Source: Tragulus kanchil
Lineage: Eukaryota; Chordata; Mammalia; Artiodactyla; Tragulidae
NCBI GenBank assembly: GCA_022376925.1
Contig: JAIOJX010000032.1
Coordinates: forward strand, 171,021,979 to 171,085,978
DNA length: 64,000 bases
Direction: 5' to 3'
The notes below the pieces were generated by a model. That model was not told the origin of the DNA. It did not search any database and saw only the letters and a program-made list of their open reading frames with translations. The first letter of the stretch is position 1. Each line of letters opens with the position of its first letter. Shown in pieces: positions 11,676-21,952 of this stretch. Both the position numbers and the translations under genes were made by a program.

Positions 11676-13607
11676 CAAAAGGTGGAGCTTCCTGGAATTC
11701 CAGTGCAAGACCCCAGCGAGCGCTCCCCGGCGGCCATCACACCCGCCTGAGGCAGCTTGCGCTCTCACAGGATGCCTGCTCGCAGCATCCGGTGAGGGGG
11801 CTGCTGTTATTATCAGGAAGGCAGGACGGAAGCTGTCACCCTAAAGGCAACCCGGAGGCTCTCCCAGGGCCCAGCCTCGAGCACGGCCATCACGGCTCCT
11901 GCTGCTCTGTTCCTCCTTTGCTCTGAGTCCCTGCTCCTCAGCTCAGCCTGCTGTCTGTGCGACCCATTCCAGGCCTGGCTGGATTCCGGACGATCCTGCC
12001 AACAAGAGGCAGGGCAGCTCCGTGAGAGCTGTGGTTCTCTGGTCCTGTGCCCCTGCCCTCAGCAGGCCAGGAAGGCCGGAGCACAGCCTGAACTCAGGGT
12101 GGCCTTGTCAGCACTCTCCTGGTCTCTGAAACTGAGACTCGGCCCCCCGGCAAAGCTGCATTTCTCCCCTTGAAAGAGCCACCAACGCCAGGGAAACCCA
12201 GATGGCCACCTCTGAGACCTGCACCGTGCTGGCCAGGGTGCCAGTGTGGGCGGCCTGGACCGCACTGGGAGGGAGGCCCGAGCTGTGGACGGGAGCCCGA
12301 GGCCCGCAGCCGGCTCCACCGTGCAGAGCCAGCTCGACACCGCCAGCTCTGCGCTCGCCGCGGCCTTCTCAGCAAGGGGACGTGGAGGTGGGGGACGAGC
12401 GCTGCTTCCGATGCAGCCGGGGTCAGGGCAAAGCCTCCCACCGCTCTCGAGATCCTGTGGCAAGGAGGACACAAACCTTGTGCTCATGCTCACCTCCCCA
12501 GTGGCCCGGCTGGGGCTGATGGAGGAAGGCGGAGGCCACAGCACCTCTGAGCCCAGGAACCCGGGCAGCAGGGGCGGCCCCACGGCATGCGGGAGCACAG
12601 CCGGCAGGCCTCTCTGGTCGCCTGGTCAGGGACGGCCGCTGGCCAGCCCTCTCACAAGGTGGACCGTGATCCGCCCTGGTGCCGGGGTCAGGTTCAAAAC
12701 GTGGGGTGTGAGGCCACAGAGCATAAGAGATCAAAACGGCTCTGGAGAATCCCTAGCTTTGGAGTGAAGCTTGCTTAGTCGAGAGCCAGCCCTCTTCCTC
12801 GGCTGGGCTGGACGACACTTGGGGCCTCGGGGGACACAAGGGCAGTGGTGTCTCTGCGCTTGACGGGACGGTGGGCGGCCGCCAGCAGGAGGCGCAGCCA
12901 GGCTGCTGGCGGGAGACGGACAACACAGCCTCAGCCCTTCTGGCTCTCTCGTCTTCCCTTTTTAAATGAGGACATGTGGTTGAGTTCTCAAATGTTAAAT
13001 GCTTATACAATTCAATTCTATCACCCAACAAACAGAACACTGGTTGTCAGTGTGCCCACGGGGAACCTGCCTGCTGGGAGGATCCCCGGGGCTCCCACGG
13101 GCCCAGGGGCTGTCGGGCGGCCTCGCCTGACACTGCCCAGAGGAGAACCTCATGGCACGGCTCACTCTGTTCTTCTGTTTCTTGGAATGAGAATGAATTA
13201 CTTACAAACGGCATCATGCTACTCGGCCGCCCTGCAGCCAGGGCAAGGAGACTGAGGCAGGGCGGCCGCAGGCGGCTGACCCTGGGCGTGCAGACCCAGA
13301 GGGCACAGAGCAGCGGCCACCTCCGGACAGCGGCAGAGGCGGCTGCACCGCAGGGTCGGCTGAAGCGGCTCTCCCGGCCCCTCTGGAGGACACACTCCTC
13401 CTGGGTTCTGAACCTGATGACCAGGAGAGGGGAGGGAAGCTCCGTGTTAACCTGCAGGCGTGGCTAATGGGCCTCCTGACATCCAGCGACCGGCCGGGCC
13501 TCCTCCAAGAATTCACGCGGCTAAACACAAGGGCCTGGGAGGCGGGCCAGACGGCCCCACTGGACGCGGCCGGAAGGCAGGCGAGGGCGGCGGTGTGGGT
13601 GGCCTAC

Positions 13608-13841
13608 CTAGCTGGGAGAGGTCCAGCCGGGCCCAGTGCATGCCCGTGGGGCAGCTGGCGGACAGCGTCCGGATGAACACCTGGCCGAGGCTGTCCAGGG
13701 CCCACAGGGCGTCTTGGCAGGCGGCGTAGGCCCTCATCTCGGTGTCGGGGGGCAGCGGCACGGTGGACGGGCGCGCCTGGGCGTGCTGGGTGCTGAGGCG
13801 GCACAGGTCCTTGCTGCTCTGGCACAGCCACAGGGAGCTGC
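13608..13841 (-). CDS. TECPR2: TECPR2 exon E14 (tectonin repeat), copy 1
   Basis: 234 bp, phase 1 to 1 (about residues 1135-1213). The translation is SSLWLCQSSKDLCRLSTQHA, then TEMRAYAACQDALWALDSLG and QVFIRTLSASCPTGMHWARL, ending DLSQL. The pattern ALWALDSLGQVFIRTL...W is a typical TECPR blade. Acceptor CCGCAG, donor GTAGGC. An identical copy lies at 14750-14983; the exon is a multiple of three. Confidence 0.94.
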
Positions 13842-14749
13842 CTGCGGAGAGGGCAGGCGTCACCTGCGAGGCCGGCTGCCCGGCGCCCACCCTTGCTCCC
13901 CCCCGGAAGCCCACACACTCGAGAGAAACAAAAGAAACCAGGCTTTGGGAAGCCCGCATCACTGGCCGAGTAGCCCAGACCTCGGATGAATGTCTCTGCG
14001 CTTGACGGGACGGTGGGCGGCCGCCAGCAGGAGGCGCAGCCAGGCTGCTGGCGGGAGACGGACAACACAGCCTCAGCCCTTCTGGCTCTCTCGTCTTCCC
14101 TTTTTAAATGAGGACATGTGGTTGAGTTCTCAAATGTTAAATGCTTATACAATTCAATTCTATCACCCAACAAACAGAACACTGGTTGTCAGTGTGCCCA
14201 CGGGGAACCTGCCTGCTGGGAGGATCCCCGGGGCTCCCACGGGCCCAGGGGCTGTCGGGCGGCCTCGCCTGACACTGCCCAGAGGAGAACCTCATGGCAC
14301 GGCTCACTCTGTTCTTCTGTTTCTTGGAATGAGAATGAATTACTTACAAACGGCATCATGCTACTCGGCCGCCCTGCAGCCAGGGCAAGGAGACTGAGGC
14401 AGGGCGGCCGCAGGCGGCTGACCCTGGGCGTGCAGACCCAGAGGGCACAGAGCAGCGGCCACCTCCGGACAGCGGCAGAGGCGGCTGCACCGCAGGGTCG
14501 GCTGAAGCGGCTCTCCCGGCCCCTCTGGAGGACACACTCCTCCTGGGTTCTGAACCTGATGACCAGGAGAGGGGAGGGAAGCTCCGTGTTAACCTGCAGG
14601 CGTGGCTAATGGGCCTCCTGACATCCAGCGACCGGCCGGGCCTCCTCCAAGAATTCACGCGGCTAAACACAAGGGCCTGGGAGGCGGGCCAGACGGCCCC
14701 ACTGGACGCGGCCGGAAGGCAGGCGAGGGCGGCGGTGTGGGTGGCCTAC

Positions 14750-14983
14750 CTAGCTGGGAGAGGTCCAGCCGGGCCCAGTGCATGCCCGTGGGGCAGCTGG
14801 CGGACAGCGTCCGGATGAACACCTGGCCGAGGCTGTCCAGGGCCCACAGGGCGTCTTGGCAGGCGGCGTAGGCCCTCATCTCGGTGTCGGGGGGCAGCGG
14901 CACGGTGGACGGGCGCGCCTGGGCGTGCTGGGTGCTGAGGCGGCACAGGTCCTTGCTGCTCTGGCACAGCCACAGGGAGCTGC
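14750..14983 (-). CDS. TECPR2: TECPR2 exon E14, second assembled copy
   Basis: Identical to 13608-13841 and displaced by 1142 bp. The duplication 12849-13990 / 13991-15131 is almost perfectly head-to-tail with no filler between the units. It would insert 78 residues in frame if real, which no family member is known to have. Probably an assembly duplicate. Confidence 0.6.
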
Positions 14984-15437
14984 CTGCGGAGAGGGCAGGC
15001 GTCACCTGCGAGGCCGGCTGCCCGGCGCCCACCCTTGCTCCCCCCCGGAAGCCCACACACTCGAGAGAAACAAAAGAAACCAGGCTTTGGGAAGCCCGCA
15101 TCACTGGCCGAGTAGCCCAGACCTCGGATGATTTTACAGTGGACCAGGAAGCCTTCACCGTGGCGTGCTGCCCAGCGTCCAAAGGAAGCAAGCTCGGCCA
15201 CTCCTCGGCAGGTGCCACCGCGGGCCTCCCTGCTCGGGGGAGAGGGCTGAGGGCAGGCGGCGGAGGCTGCTGGAGAAGGCCCCAGAGGCCAGAAAGCCTC
15301 TTCTCCCCTTCCTCAGCCCTGCATTACACACTTTCATTCTCCTCACCGTTTATTTAGAGTTGTTAAGGGTCAATTCACTTTAAAAGGTAAACCACGCTTG
15401 GGGAAGCTTTAAAATCTCAGTCAGAATATATTATCTA

Positions 15438-15713
15438 GGGGCTTCTCTGGTGGTCCAGTGGGTAAGGACACCGCCTTGCAGTGCAAGGGGCGCCAGTTCA
15501 ATCCCTGGCCTGGGAAAATCCCACGTGTCGCGGAGCGGCTGGACCGATGTGTCCAACTACTGAGCTGGAGCTCTGGAGCGCATGTGCCCAGAGCCGGTGC
15601 TCTGCAGCGAGAGGCCACTGCGATGGGGGGCCTACACGGGCCAAAGAACAAAGGTGGATGAAAACACATAAATGACCGCCCCCCCAAAGAAGTCACCCAC
15701 CCCCCCAAAAAAG
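15438..15713 (+). mobile_element. CHR-like SINE, distinctive subfamily
   Basis: Full head GGGCTTCTCTGGTGGTCCAG and body GGACCGATGTGTCCAACTAC; C-rich and A-rich 3' end. Target-site duplication AATATATTATCTA / AATGTATTATCTA (15425-15437, 15714-15726), one mismatch. Confidence 0.85.
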
Positions 15714-15780
15714 AATGTATTATCTAAAGTCCTGTCCAAAATCTGTTGCCAGTTATGGCCTGGAATTAAAAATTAGTTAG

Positions 15781-16112
15781 GGGGCTTCCCCTGGTGGTCC
15801 AGTGGGTAAGGACACCGCCTTGCAGTGCAAGGGGCCCCGGTTCGAGCCCTGGCCTGGGAAGATCCCACGTGCCGCGGAGTGGCTGGACTGATGTGTCCAA
15901 TCACCGAGCCGGAGCTCTGGAGCGCATGCGCCCAGAGCCGGTGCTCTGCAACGACAGACGCCACCGCGATGGGAGGCCCACGGGAGCCAAAGAACGAAGA
16001 CAAATGAAAATAGAGAAATTAAAGACCAATAGAAGTGGCCCGCCCACTCCCCTCCCTCCCCAACCCGACCCCCGCCCAAAGTAAATAAATAAATAAAATC
16101 TTTAAAAAAAAA
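15781..16112 (+). mobile_element. CHR-like SINE, distinctive subfamily, longest copy
   Basis: Complete head, B box GGTTCGAGCCCTGG, body ending GAAGTGGCCCGCCCACTCCC and a TAAATAAATAAA/poly-A tail. Same strand as the copy 70 bp to the left. Confidence 0.85.
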
Positions 16113-16379
16113 AAAAATAGGGTAATGAAAGCATACAGTCGTGGCTATGCCAGGTATTTACGTAACAACTCAGCGCCGGGGACCCAGGCCGCTTCCCCCC
16201 ACACCCTCAGCCCCAGCCCGAGAAGGGCAGTCATGCTCCCCCGTGCAAGGCGTCCCAGTCATGAGCTGGGACAAGCGAGGTGTGCGGGGCCTCCCATCCG
16301 CTCAGGTCAGCCTCTGCGGCCGAATTCAGACCACAGCTGCCGGCGTCCAGAGCTTCCTCGCCTCGGGGCTGCAGCCGGA

Positions 16380-16860
16380 ACCGGGGAGGGAGCGCTCGCC
16401 GCGCTGACCGATTCTCCACCTGCTGGCGGACCGCCGGCTGGAGGGCACAAGCAGCAGCGCCCAGCCTCCAGGACCGCAGCCGCCCTCCGAGCCGCGGACT
16501 CGAGGCCTCTTCCCCCTCGGCCTCCCGCGGCGCCACCCGCCTGCCCTGAGCTCAGGCGGGGCGGTCAGTTCTGACGGGGGCCGGGAGGACTGCCCCGCCA
16601 GCGGGACAGAGGGACGGGGCCAGCAGAGGCTGGACACCAGCCTGAGGAGAGGCGGCAGTCACGGGGGACGGCCCAGCACCCAGGGAAGCGGGGGCCCACC
16701 GACCCTGTGCCGCGGCCCCGCCCCGCGCCGCGCCGCTCAAGTGTCCCGCTGCCGGCCTGAGCAGCCCCGCCGCCGCCCCCCCTTCAGGAGGCCCTCGCCT
16801 CTGGACCGCTCGGCGCCCCGCACCAGGTCTCTCTCTCCAGCACAGGCCTGACCAGCCCCG
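16380..16860. other. CpG-rich intron block
   Basis: Dense CG dinucleotides and high GC in an intron. No exon, promoter motif or conserved frame recognised. Confidence 0.5.
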
Positions 16861-16978
16861 GGGCGCTCGGCTCAGTCAGTGAGGGCTGCTGGCCGGTGAG
16901 CCCACCACGGGCAGGCCCCGTGCCAACTCGACCCTGTCAGACCATGATTCCAGCCGCTCAACTGCACGCCCAACCCAC

Positions 16979-17068
16979 CTTCCCTGGTGGGCGCGGTGGA
17001 CGCCAGCACAAAGGCCCATTTTGTGGCAGAAGCTGTCCCTCGGGGAACGACATGATTCCAGTAAGTGC
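16979..17068 (-). CDS. TECPR2: TECPR2 exon E13 (short)
   Basis: 90 bp, phase 1 to 1, about 30 residues (1105-1135). The translation is TYWNHVVPRGTASATKWAFV then LASTAPTRE, joining E12 (...SLIG) to E14 (SSLWLC...). Acceptor TTTCCAG, donor GTGGGT. It was found by expecting a short exon between E12 and E14. It lies outside the duplicated segments. Confidence 0.94.
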
Positions 17069-17692
17069 CTGGAAAGAATAAAGGAAGAGTGGGTTAAAGA
17101 ACACCACCCATTCTTCAGGACTTCAGTTCTGACCTCAGCTGGTCTTCAGTACCCCCCTCACGGCTGGTTCTGGAGACTCGAGCTCACGCTGCAACAGCCA
17201 GCCCGAGGTGCGCAGCCGCAGGCCTGCCCGGGGCTGGGGGACGCCGGGGAGACGAGCTGGAGACTCTCAAAGCAGGGCTCACCCCAGGAACGAGGCCCAG
17301 CTGGCCATGAGGATCTACACCTCCACTCACAGAGCTGGCCGGAGCCTCGCGCCCCCACAGAGCGCTCACCTTCACTCTGTGGAGTGGACGGCTCTCCTCC
17401 GAGGCTCTTTAAGTGGGGCATCTTTTCCTTTAAATGGAAATTGTTGACATAAAGACAAGCCCCGCGTGCTGTATCCTACCACGCTCCTAGCAGAAGCTGA
17501 CGGCATGCCAGCAGACACTGGGATCCGAGTGGTTGGAACAACAGACCAGCAGAGGAAACCGACAGAGAGCGAGGAGAAGGCCTCCGTCACAGACAGCTCC
17601 CACCACGGGCACCGAGCCGTCCTTCCAGGTGGAGACTGGCTCGAAGGGGAGCTGCCTATCAGGCTGACGGGAAGTGACGGCGATTCACCCAC
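17069..17692 (-). other. TECPR2 intron between E12 and E13
   Basis: 624 bp of single-copy intron. From 17188 on it is part of the left unit of a tandem duplication. No recognisable repeat or coding signal. Confidence 0.7.
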
Positions 17693-17933
17693 CGATGAGA
17701 CTTCCTCGAGCCACGTGGAATTCATTCTTGCCCGAGGAGATCCAGACGCCACTGCTGTTGACGCCCAGCAGGCTTGGCTGGCACGGCAGCTGCGGAGACC
17801 AGAATGCCGTGCGGAGCTTATCCGCCACCCTCTCCACAGGCGCCTGGGCCGCTGTGGCCACCGAGTGCGTGGCGTGGATGATGGTCTGGAACAGGCTGCA
17901 CTGGTCGAACACCACGTAGTCTGTGACGCTCAC
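17693..17933 (-). CDS. TECPR2: TECPR2 exon E12, copy 1
   Basis: 241 bp, phase 0 to 1, 80 residues (about 1025-1105): VSVTDYVVFDQCSLFQTIIH, ATHSVATAAQAPVERVADKL, RTAFWSPQLPCQPSLLGVNS, SGVWISSGKNEFHVARGSLI. The last part is a tectonin-like blade. Acceptor CTCCAG, donor GTGGGT. An identical exon lies 1093 bp away at 18786-19026. At 241 bp a double exon would break the frame. The long open frame on the plus strand through 17466-18002 is only its shadow. Confidence 0.94.
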
Positions 17934-18161
17934 CTGGAGGAGACGGGCAGACACCCTGCTCTCAGTGCAGTTACAAGCGCCTTCTATATGCTCGCTGCCT
18001 GAGAGGGAGGGCCTGGCCTCCAGCCACCAAACACCCAAACACACGCGTGCACATGCACGCCGGCGCGAGGACTGGAGAGAGGGGTGGGGGACAGCCCACC
18101 GCCGCCGTGATCACCTCCGAGGGGCCGGTGTAGGGGGATGTAAGAAAACATCCCCGTTAGG

Positions 18162-18234
18162 GCTTCCCTGGTGGCTTAGGTGGTAAAGAATCTGCCTGCA
18201 ATGCAGGAGGGACCCGGGCTCCATGCCTGGGTCA
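18162..18234 (+). mobile_element. Bov-tA SINE head cut off at the D3 junction
   Basis: First 70 or so bases of a Bov-tA that is complete at 19255-19447 in the right unit. Confidence 0.85.
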
Positions 18235-18785
18235 AATTAAAAAGGCTATCCTGGTGGCTTAGGTGGTAAAGAATCTGGCAGACCCCGCTGTCAGCGGCTG
18301 CAACAGCCAGCCCGAGGTGCGCAGCCGCAGGCCTGCCCGGGCTCAGACAGCTGGAGACTCTCAAAGCAGGGCTCACCCCAGGAACGAGGCCCAGCTGGCC
18401 ATGAGGATCTACACCTCCACTCACAGAGTGGCCGGAGCCTCGCGCCCCCACAGAGCGCTCACCTTCACTCTGTGGAGTGGACGGCTCTCCTCCGAGGCTC
18501 TTTAAGTGGGGCATCTTTTCCTTTAAATGGAAATTGTTGACATAAAGACAAGCCCCGCGTGCTGTATCCTACCACGCTCCTAGCAGAAGCTGACGGCATG
18601 CCAGCAGACACTGGGATCCGAGTGGTTGGAACAACAGACCAGCAGAGGAAACCGACAGAGAGCGAGGAGAAGGCCTCCGTCACAGACAGCTCCCACCACG
18701 GGCACCGAGCCGTCCTTCCAGGTGGAGACTGGCTCGAAGGGGAGCTGCCTATCAGGCTGACGGGAAGTGACGGCGATTCACCCAC

Positions 18786-19026
18786 CGATGAGACTTCCTC
18801 GAGCCACGTGGAATTCATTCTTGCCCGAGGAGATCCAGACGCCACTGCTGTTGACGCCCAGCAGGCTTGGCTGGCACGGCAGCTGCGGAGACCAGAATGC
18901 CGTGCGGAGCTTATCCGCCACCCTCTCCACAGGCGCCTGGGCCGCTGTGGCCACCGAGTGCGTGGCGTGGATGATGGTCTGGAACAGGCTGCACTGGTCG
19001 AACACCACGTAGTCTGTGACGCTCAC
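18786..19026 (-). CDS. TECPR2: TECPR2 exon E12, second assembled copy
   Basis: Identical to 17693-17933, with the same splice sites. It lies in the right unit of a tandem duplication whose first bases (18297-18440) carry small deletions relative to the left unit. Probably an assembly duplicate. Confidence 0.6.
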
Positions 19027-19254
19027 CTGGAGGAGACGGGCAGACACCCTGCTCTCAGTGCAGTTACAAGCGCCTTCTATATGCTCGCTGCCTGAGAGGG
19101 AGGGCCTGGCCTCCAGCCACCAAACACCCAAACACACGCGTGCACATGCACGCCGGCGCGAGGACTGGAGAGAGGGGTGGGGGACAGCCCACCGCCGCCG
19201 TGATCACCTCCGAGGGGCCGGTGTAGGGGGATGTAAGAAAACATCCCCGTTAGG

Positions 19255-19447
19255 GCTTCCCTGGTGGCTTAGGTGGTAAAGAATCTGCCTGCAATGCAGG
19301 AGGGACCCGGGCTCCATGCCTGGGTCAGGAAGATCCCCTGGAGAAGGGAAAAGCTACCCACTCCAGTATTCTTGTCTGGAAAATTCCATGGACAGAGGAG
19401 CCTGGTGGGCTACAGTCCATGTCAGACATGACTGAGCAACTAATACT
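19255..19447 (+). mobile_element. Bov-tA SINE
   Basis: GGCTTCCCTGGTGGCTTAGG head, 'agatcccctggagaagggaa' and 'agtccatgtcagacatgact' end. Nearly complete. Confidence 0.9.
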
Positions 19448-19654
19448 TTCACTTTCAAGAAAACACCTGCCTTTTACACTTTTCTATTGCATGCACCTGT
19501 TACAATAAGCATTTTTTTTTTAATGACTAAATACTATCCCCTAGCACCCTATAAGTCTCTTATTCTAATCAGTGAGAAAGGATTATTTTGTTTTTCAGTT
19601 TAGGAATTTCCAATGGATAACTTGTACAATGCTTAGAATCATAATACGTTTCTT

Positions 19655-19798
19655 TTCTCTTTTAAAATATTTATTTATGTGGCTACTCCAGGTCTTAGCT
19701 GCAGCACGTGGCATCTAGCTCCCTGACCAGGGATAGAACCCAGACCCTCAGCACTGCAAGCACGGAGTCTTAGCCACTGGACCACTAGGGAAGTCCCG
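19655..19798 (-). mobile_element. CHR-type SINE
   Basis: Antisense; begins with A/T-rich tail 'aaatatttatttatgtggct' and ends with 'ccactagggaagtccc'. Confidence 0.8.
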
Positions 19799-19865
19799 CA
19801 ATATGGCTTTTAAACTGTAGTGTAGAAGAGTGACGGAGGGACTCACACCCTAACTGAAAAGTGAA

Positions 19866-20068
19866 CGTAAAAAGGGCTAAGTCGCGTTTAACTCTTTGTG
19901 ACCCCCTGGACTGTGGCCCGTCAGCCTCCTCTGCACATGGAGTCTCCAGGCAAGAAGACTGCAGTGGGCTGCCATGTCCTCCTCAGGGGATCTTCCTGAC
20001 CCAGGGATCAAAGCCTGGTCTCCTGCACTGCAGGCAGGTTCTCTACCCTCTGAGCCACCAGGGAAGCC
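19866..20068 (-). mobile_element. Bov-tA SINE
   Basis: Antisense; starts 'aaaagggctaagtcgcgttt' and ends with 'gccaccagggaagcc'. Confidence 0.85.
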
Positions 20069-21479
20069 TGACCTGAGTGGGGCTGCTGGTGCCTATGCTG
20101 GACAGCAGCTCAGACTGAACCCGTCCTGACGTGCAGAGCACAGCCGGGCTTCTCGCGCTTTCCTGAAGGAGCCCTTTCCACCCCGCTGGGCTTGACTCAG
20201 ACCACGTCACGGCCCTACTCCTGGGACAGCCTCCTGCAGGTCACACTCGCAGCCACGCAGTGAAACTGAATGAAATGAAGTTCCTCACGAGAGGGAATCT
20301 AACATCTAATAAACAAAGCAAATGAAAAGGACACTGCTCTACACATCAGCCACGCCACGCGTGTGCACACAGCCTTGCCGCTGCGACAGGACGCGTGCCG
20401 ACTGAGCTGCTGTCCGCACTGAGCCTCAAGCACATGCTGTGAGCCCGTCAAGCCCAGGCTTTCTCTCTCACGAGCAGAGGCGCCAGAGCCCACAGAAGGC
20501 CGGGCAAGAGCCGGGGACCACTGCCCTTCCTCGGGGCTGCAGCACCAGGCCACAGAGAGCTGGGACAGGCTGAGTCCCAGCACCCAGGTCTGGCAGATAA
20601 GCAGGATGCAGACTGAAAAAAAGAGGAAGGTTTAATGCTGGCTCTAGCATTACACAGAAATCAATCTTGCAGTAACTACGATAACTGCTTCCAAATACCC
20701 CTGAGATGATTCTGTCAGATTTCTCTGAAGATAATGTTCTGAATTCTATAAAGTGATATCCAGTTTCCTTTAGGCTACTTAAAGACAGAATATAATAATA
20801 TATACACACTTGAGTGTGTGTGTAAAACCAATAATATGGTTATAAATACACGTGGGGCAGTTTTTAATCATGTTCGAATAGCACCCAGCGTATTAGACAC
20901 GCATGTATACACACACTCATCAGGAGCAGACACGACTTCGTGTTCCATGTCCTCGTCTCAAAGACCAAAGCCGCCGGAGGAAGCCCTGCCCTCAGCGAGG
21001 CGCGGCGCCACCCGCCGGAGCCAGAGCAGGCAGGGCCGCGGGGCGCCCGAGCGCGGGCTGGCGCCTCCCCTGCCGCGCTGGGGACCGGGCGTCCCAAAGG
21101 GGGAAAGTCAGCTTGATTATACCTTCCTGTTTGTCAGTGTTTACTTTCCTGGGAGCATGTGGAAAAACTGCCCTGTCTTTGTCGAAATACCATTTACTTG
21201 CAGGCCTTCTGCACAGGCAGAGGTGGTGAGTTTTAACCGTGGGTTGGGTGTTTCACACCTATTGTCTCTTCTCTTAGCACCCTCTTTCAGAATTAAATAC
21301 TATTATTACCTAAGTCTTCAAGTGGCTGTCACTGGGTTTATTTAGCATGTGGTAACAAATTTCTAAATAACACCGAAATTAAAAATGAAAAAATAAACAA
21401 AGCACACACACGTGGGTAAAAAGAGCTCCACGAGTTAACTTTCTGTGATGAAAGCCCTGCTGTTCCTGATGTGCTGAGA

Positions 21480-21690
21480 GGGTGGCTCAGTGGTAGGGAG
21501 CTCGCCTGCCACGCAGGGGACCTGGGCTCGATCCCTGGGCCGGGAAGATGACCCGCAGGAGGAAATGGCCGCCCACTGCAGTATTCTTGCCGAGAAATCC
21601 CACAGGCAGGGGAGCCTGCCGGGCTGCAGTCTGTGGGGTCACAGAGTCAGGCAGAACCGAGCGACTGAGCACACACAACTCATCAGCAGT
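21480..21690 (+). mobile_element. Bov-tA SINE
   Basis: GGTGGCTCAGTGGTAGGGAG head, 'gcagtattcttgccgagaaa' and a 'gagcgactgagcacacac' end. Confidence 0.85.
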
Positions 21691-21810
21691 CACAGCGAAC
21701 AACGCTAATTTCACCCAAGCTCCCCGGTCTCCTCAAGGGAAAGACAGGGCCCTTGGGAGAGCAGCCCTGCCCGGGGGGCCCCAGCACGCGCCCTGGAGCT
21801 GAGCACCTAC

Positions 21811-21952
21811 TTGCCACCAGTGGTCGTCGTCCCCCTGGGGCTTCTTGGAAACGATGCCAGTTCTGAACCACAGGCCTCCTCGGACGTCCAGGGCCCACAG
21901 GGTGTGCTGGTCCCCAAGAGTGACACAGACCGGCTCCAAGGCCTGCCTCTCA
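21811..21952 (-). CDS. TECPR2: TECPR2 exon E11 (tectonin repeat)
   Basis: 142 bp, phase 2 to 0 (about residues 977-1024). It reads ERQALEPVCVTLGDQHTLWA, LDVRGGLWFRTGIVSKKPQG and DDDHWWQ. The elements LWALDVRGGLWFRTGI and the WWQ end form a canonical tectonin repeat. Acceptor GCTGCAG, donor GTAGGT. Single copy; a Bov-tA SINE ends about 120 bp to its left. Confidence 0.95.

Larger units (their letters stand above)
5547..13607 (-). other. TECPR2 intron between E14 and E15
   Basis: Holds an old antisense L1 remnant (6300-7090), a duplicated single-copy segment (7571-9783), a sense L1 3' end (9745-10908) with a Bov-tA inside it, an antisense Bov-tA (11462-11675) and the start of the 12849 duplication. 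I recognise nothing in 5547-6299, 7091-7570 or 11676-12848. Confidence 0.75.
12849..15131. repeat. Tandem duplication D2, period 1142 bp (exon E14)
   Basis: Units 12849-13990 and 13991-15131, directly abutting and nearly identical. Each carries exon E14 complete. Confidence 0.92.
13842..16978 (-). other. TECPR2 intron between E13 and E14
   Basis: Contains the second unit of the 12849 duplication (including the second E14), then two same-strand CHR-like SINEs (15438-15713 and 15781-16112). 16380-16860 is CpG-rich and holds no recognisable gene. Confidence 0.75.
17188..19327. repeat. Tandem duplication D3, period 1093-1109 bp (exon E12)
   Basis: Units 17188-18234 and 18297-19327. The right unit lacks about 16 bases within its first 60 and one more shortly after; the remainder is near identical. 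Between the units is 62 bp of filler that repeats part of a Bov-tA head (18247-18277). Confidence 0.9.
17934..21810 (-). other. TECPR2 intron between E11 and E12
   Basis: Contains the duplicated E12 unit, Bov-tA SINEs (18162-18234 truncated, 19255-19447, 19866-20068 antisense, 21480-21690) and a CHR SINE (19655-19798 antisense). I recognise nothing in 20069-21475. Confidence 0.7.

Noticed and set aside
15781..15870. tRNA genes at SINE heads (A- and B-box-like sequences)
   Set aside because: These belong to tRNA-derived SINEs with bodies, A-rich tails and target-site duplications; no full cloverleaf with acceptor stem is present.
17466..18002. 178-codon plus-strand open frame (also at 18559-19095)
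   Set aside because: It is the opposite strand of TECPR2 exon E12 and its flanks; the minus-strand exon with conserved protein and splice sites is clearly the real feature.
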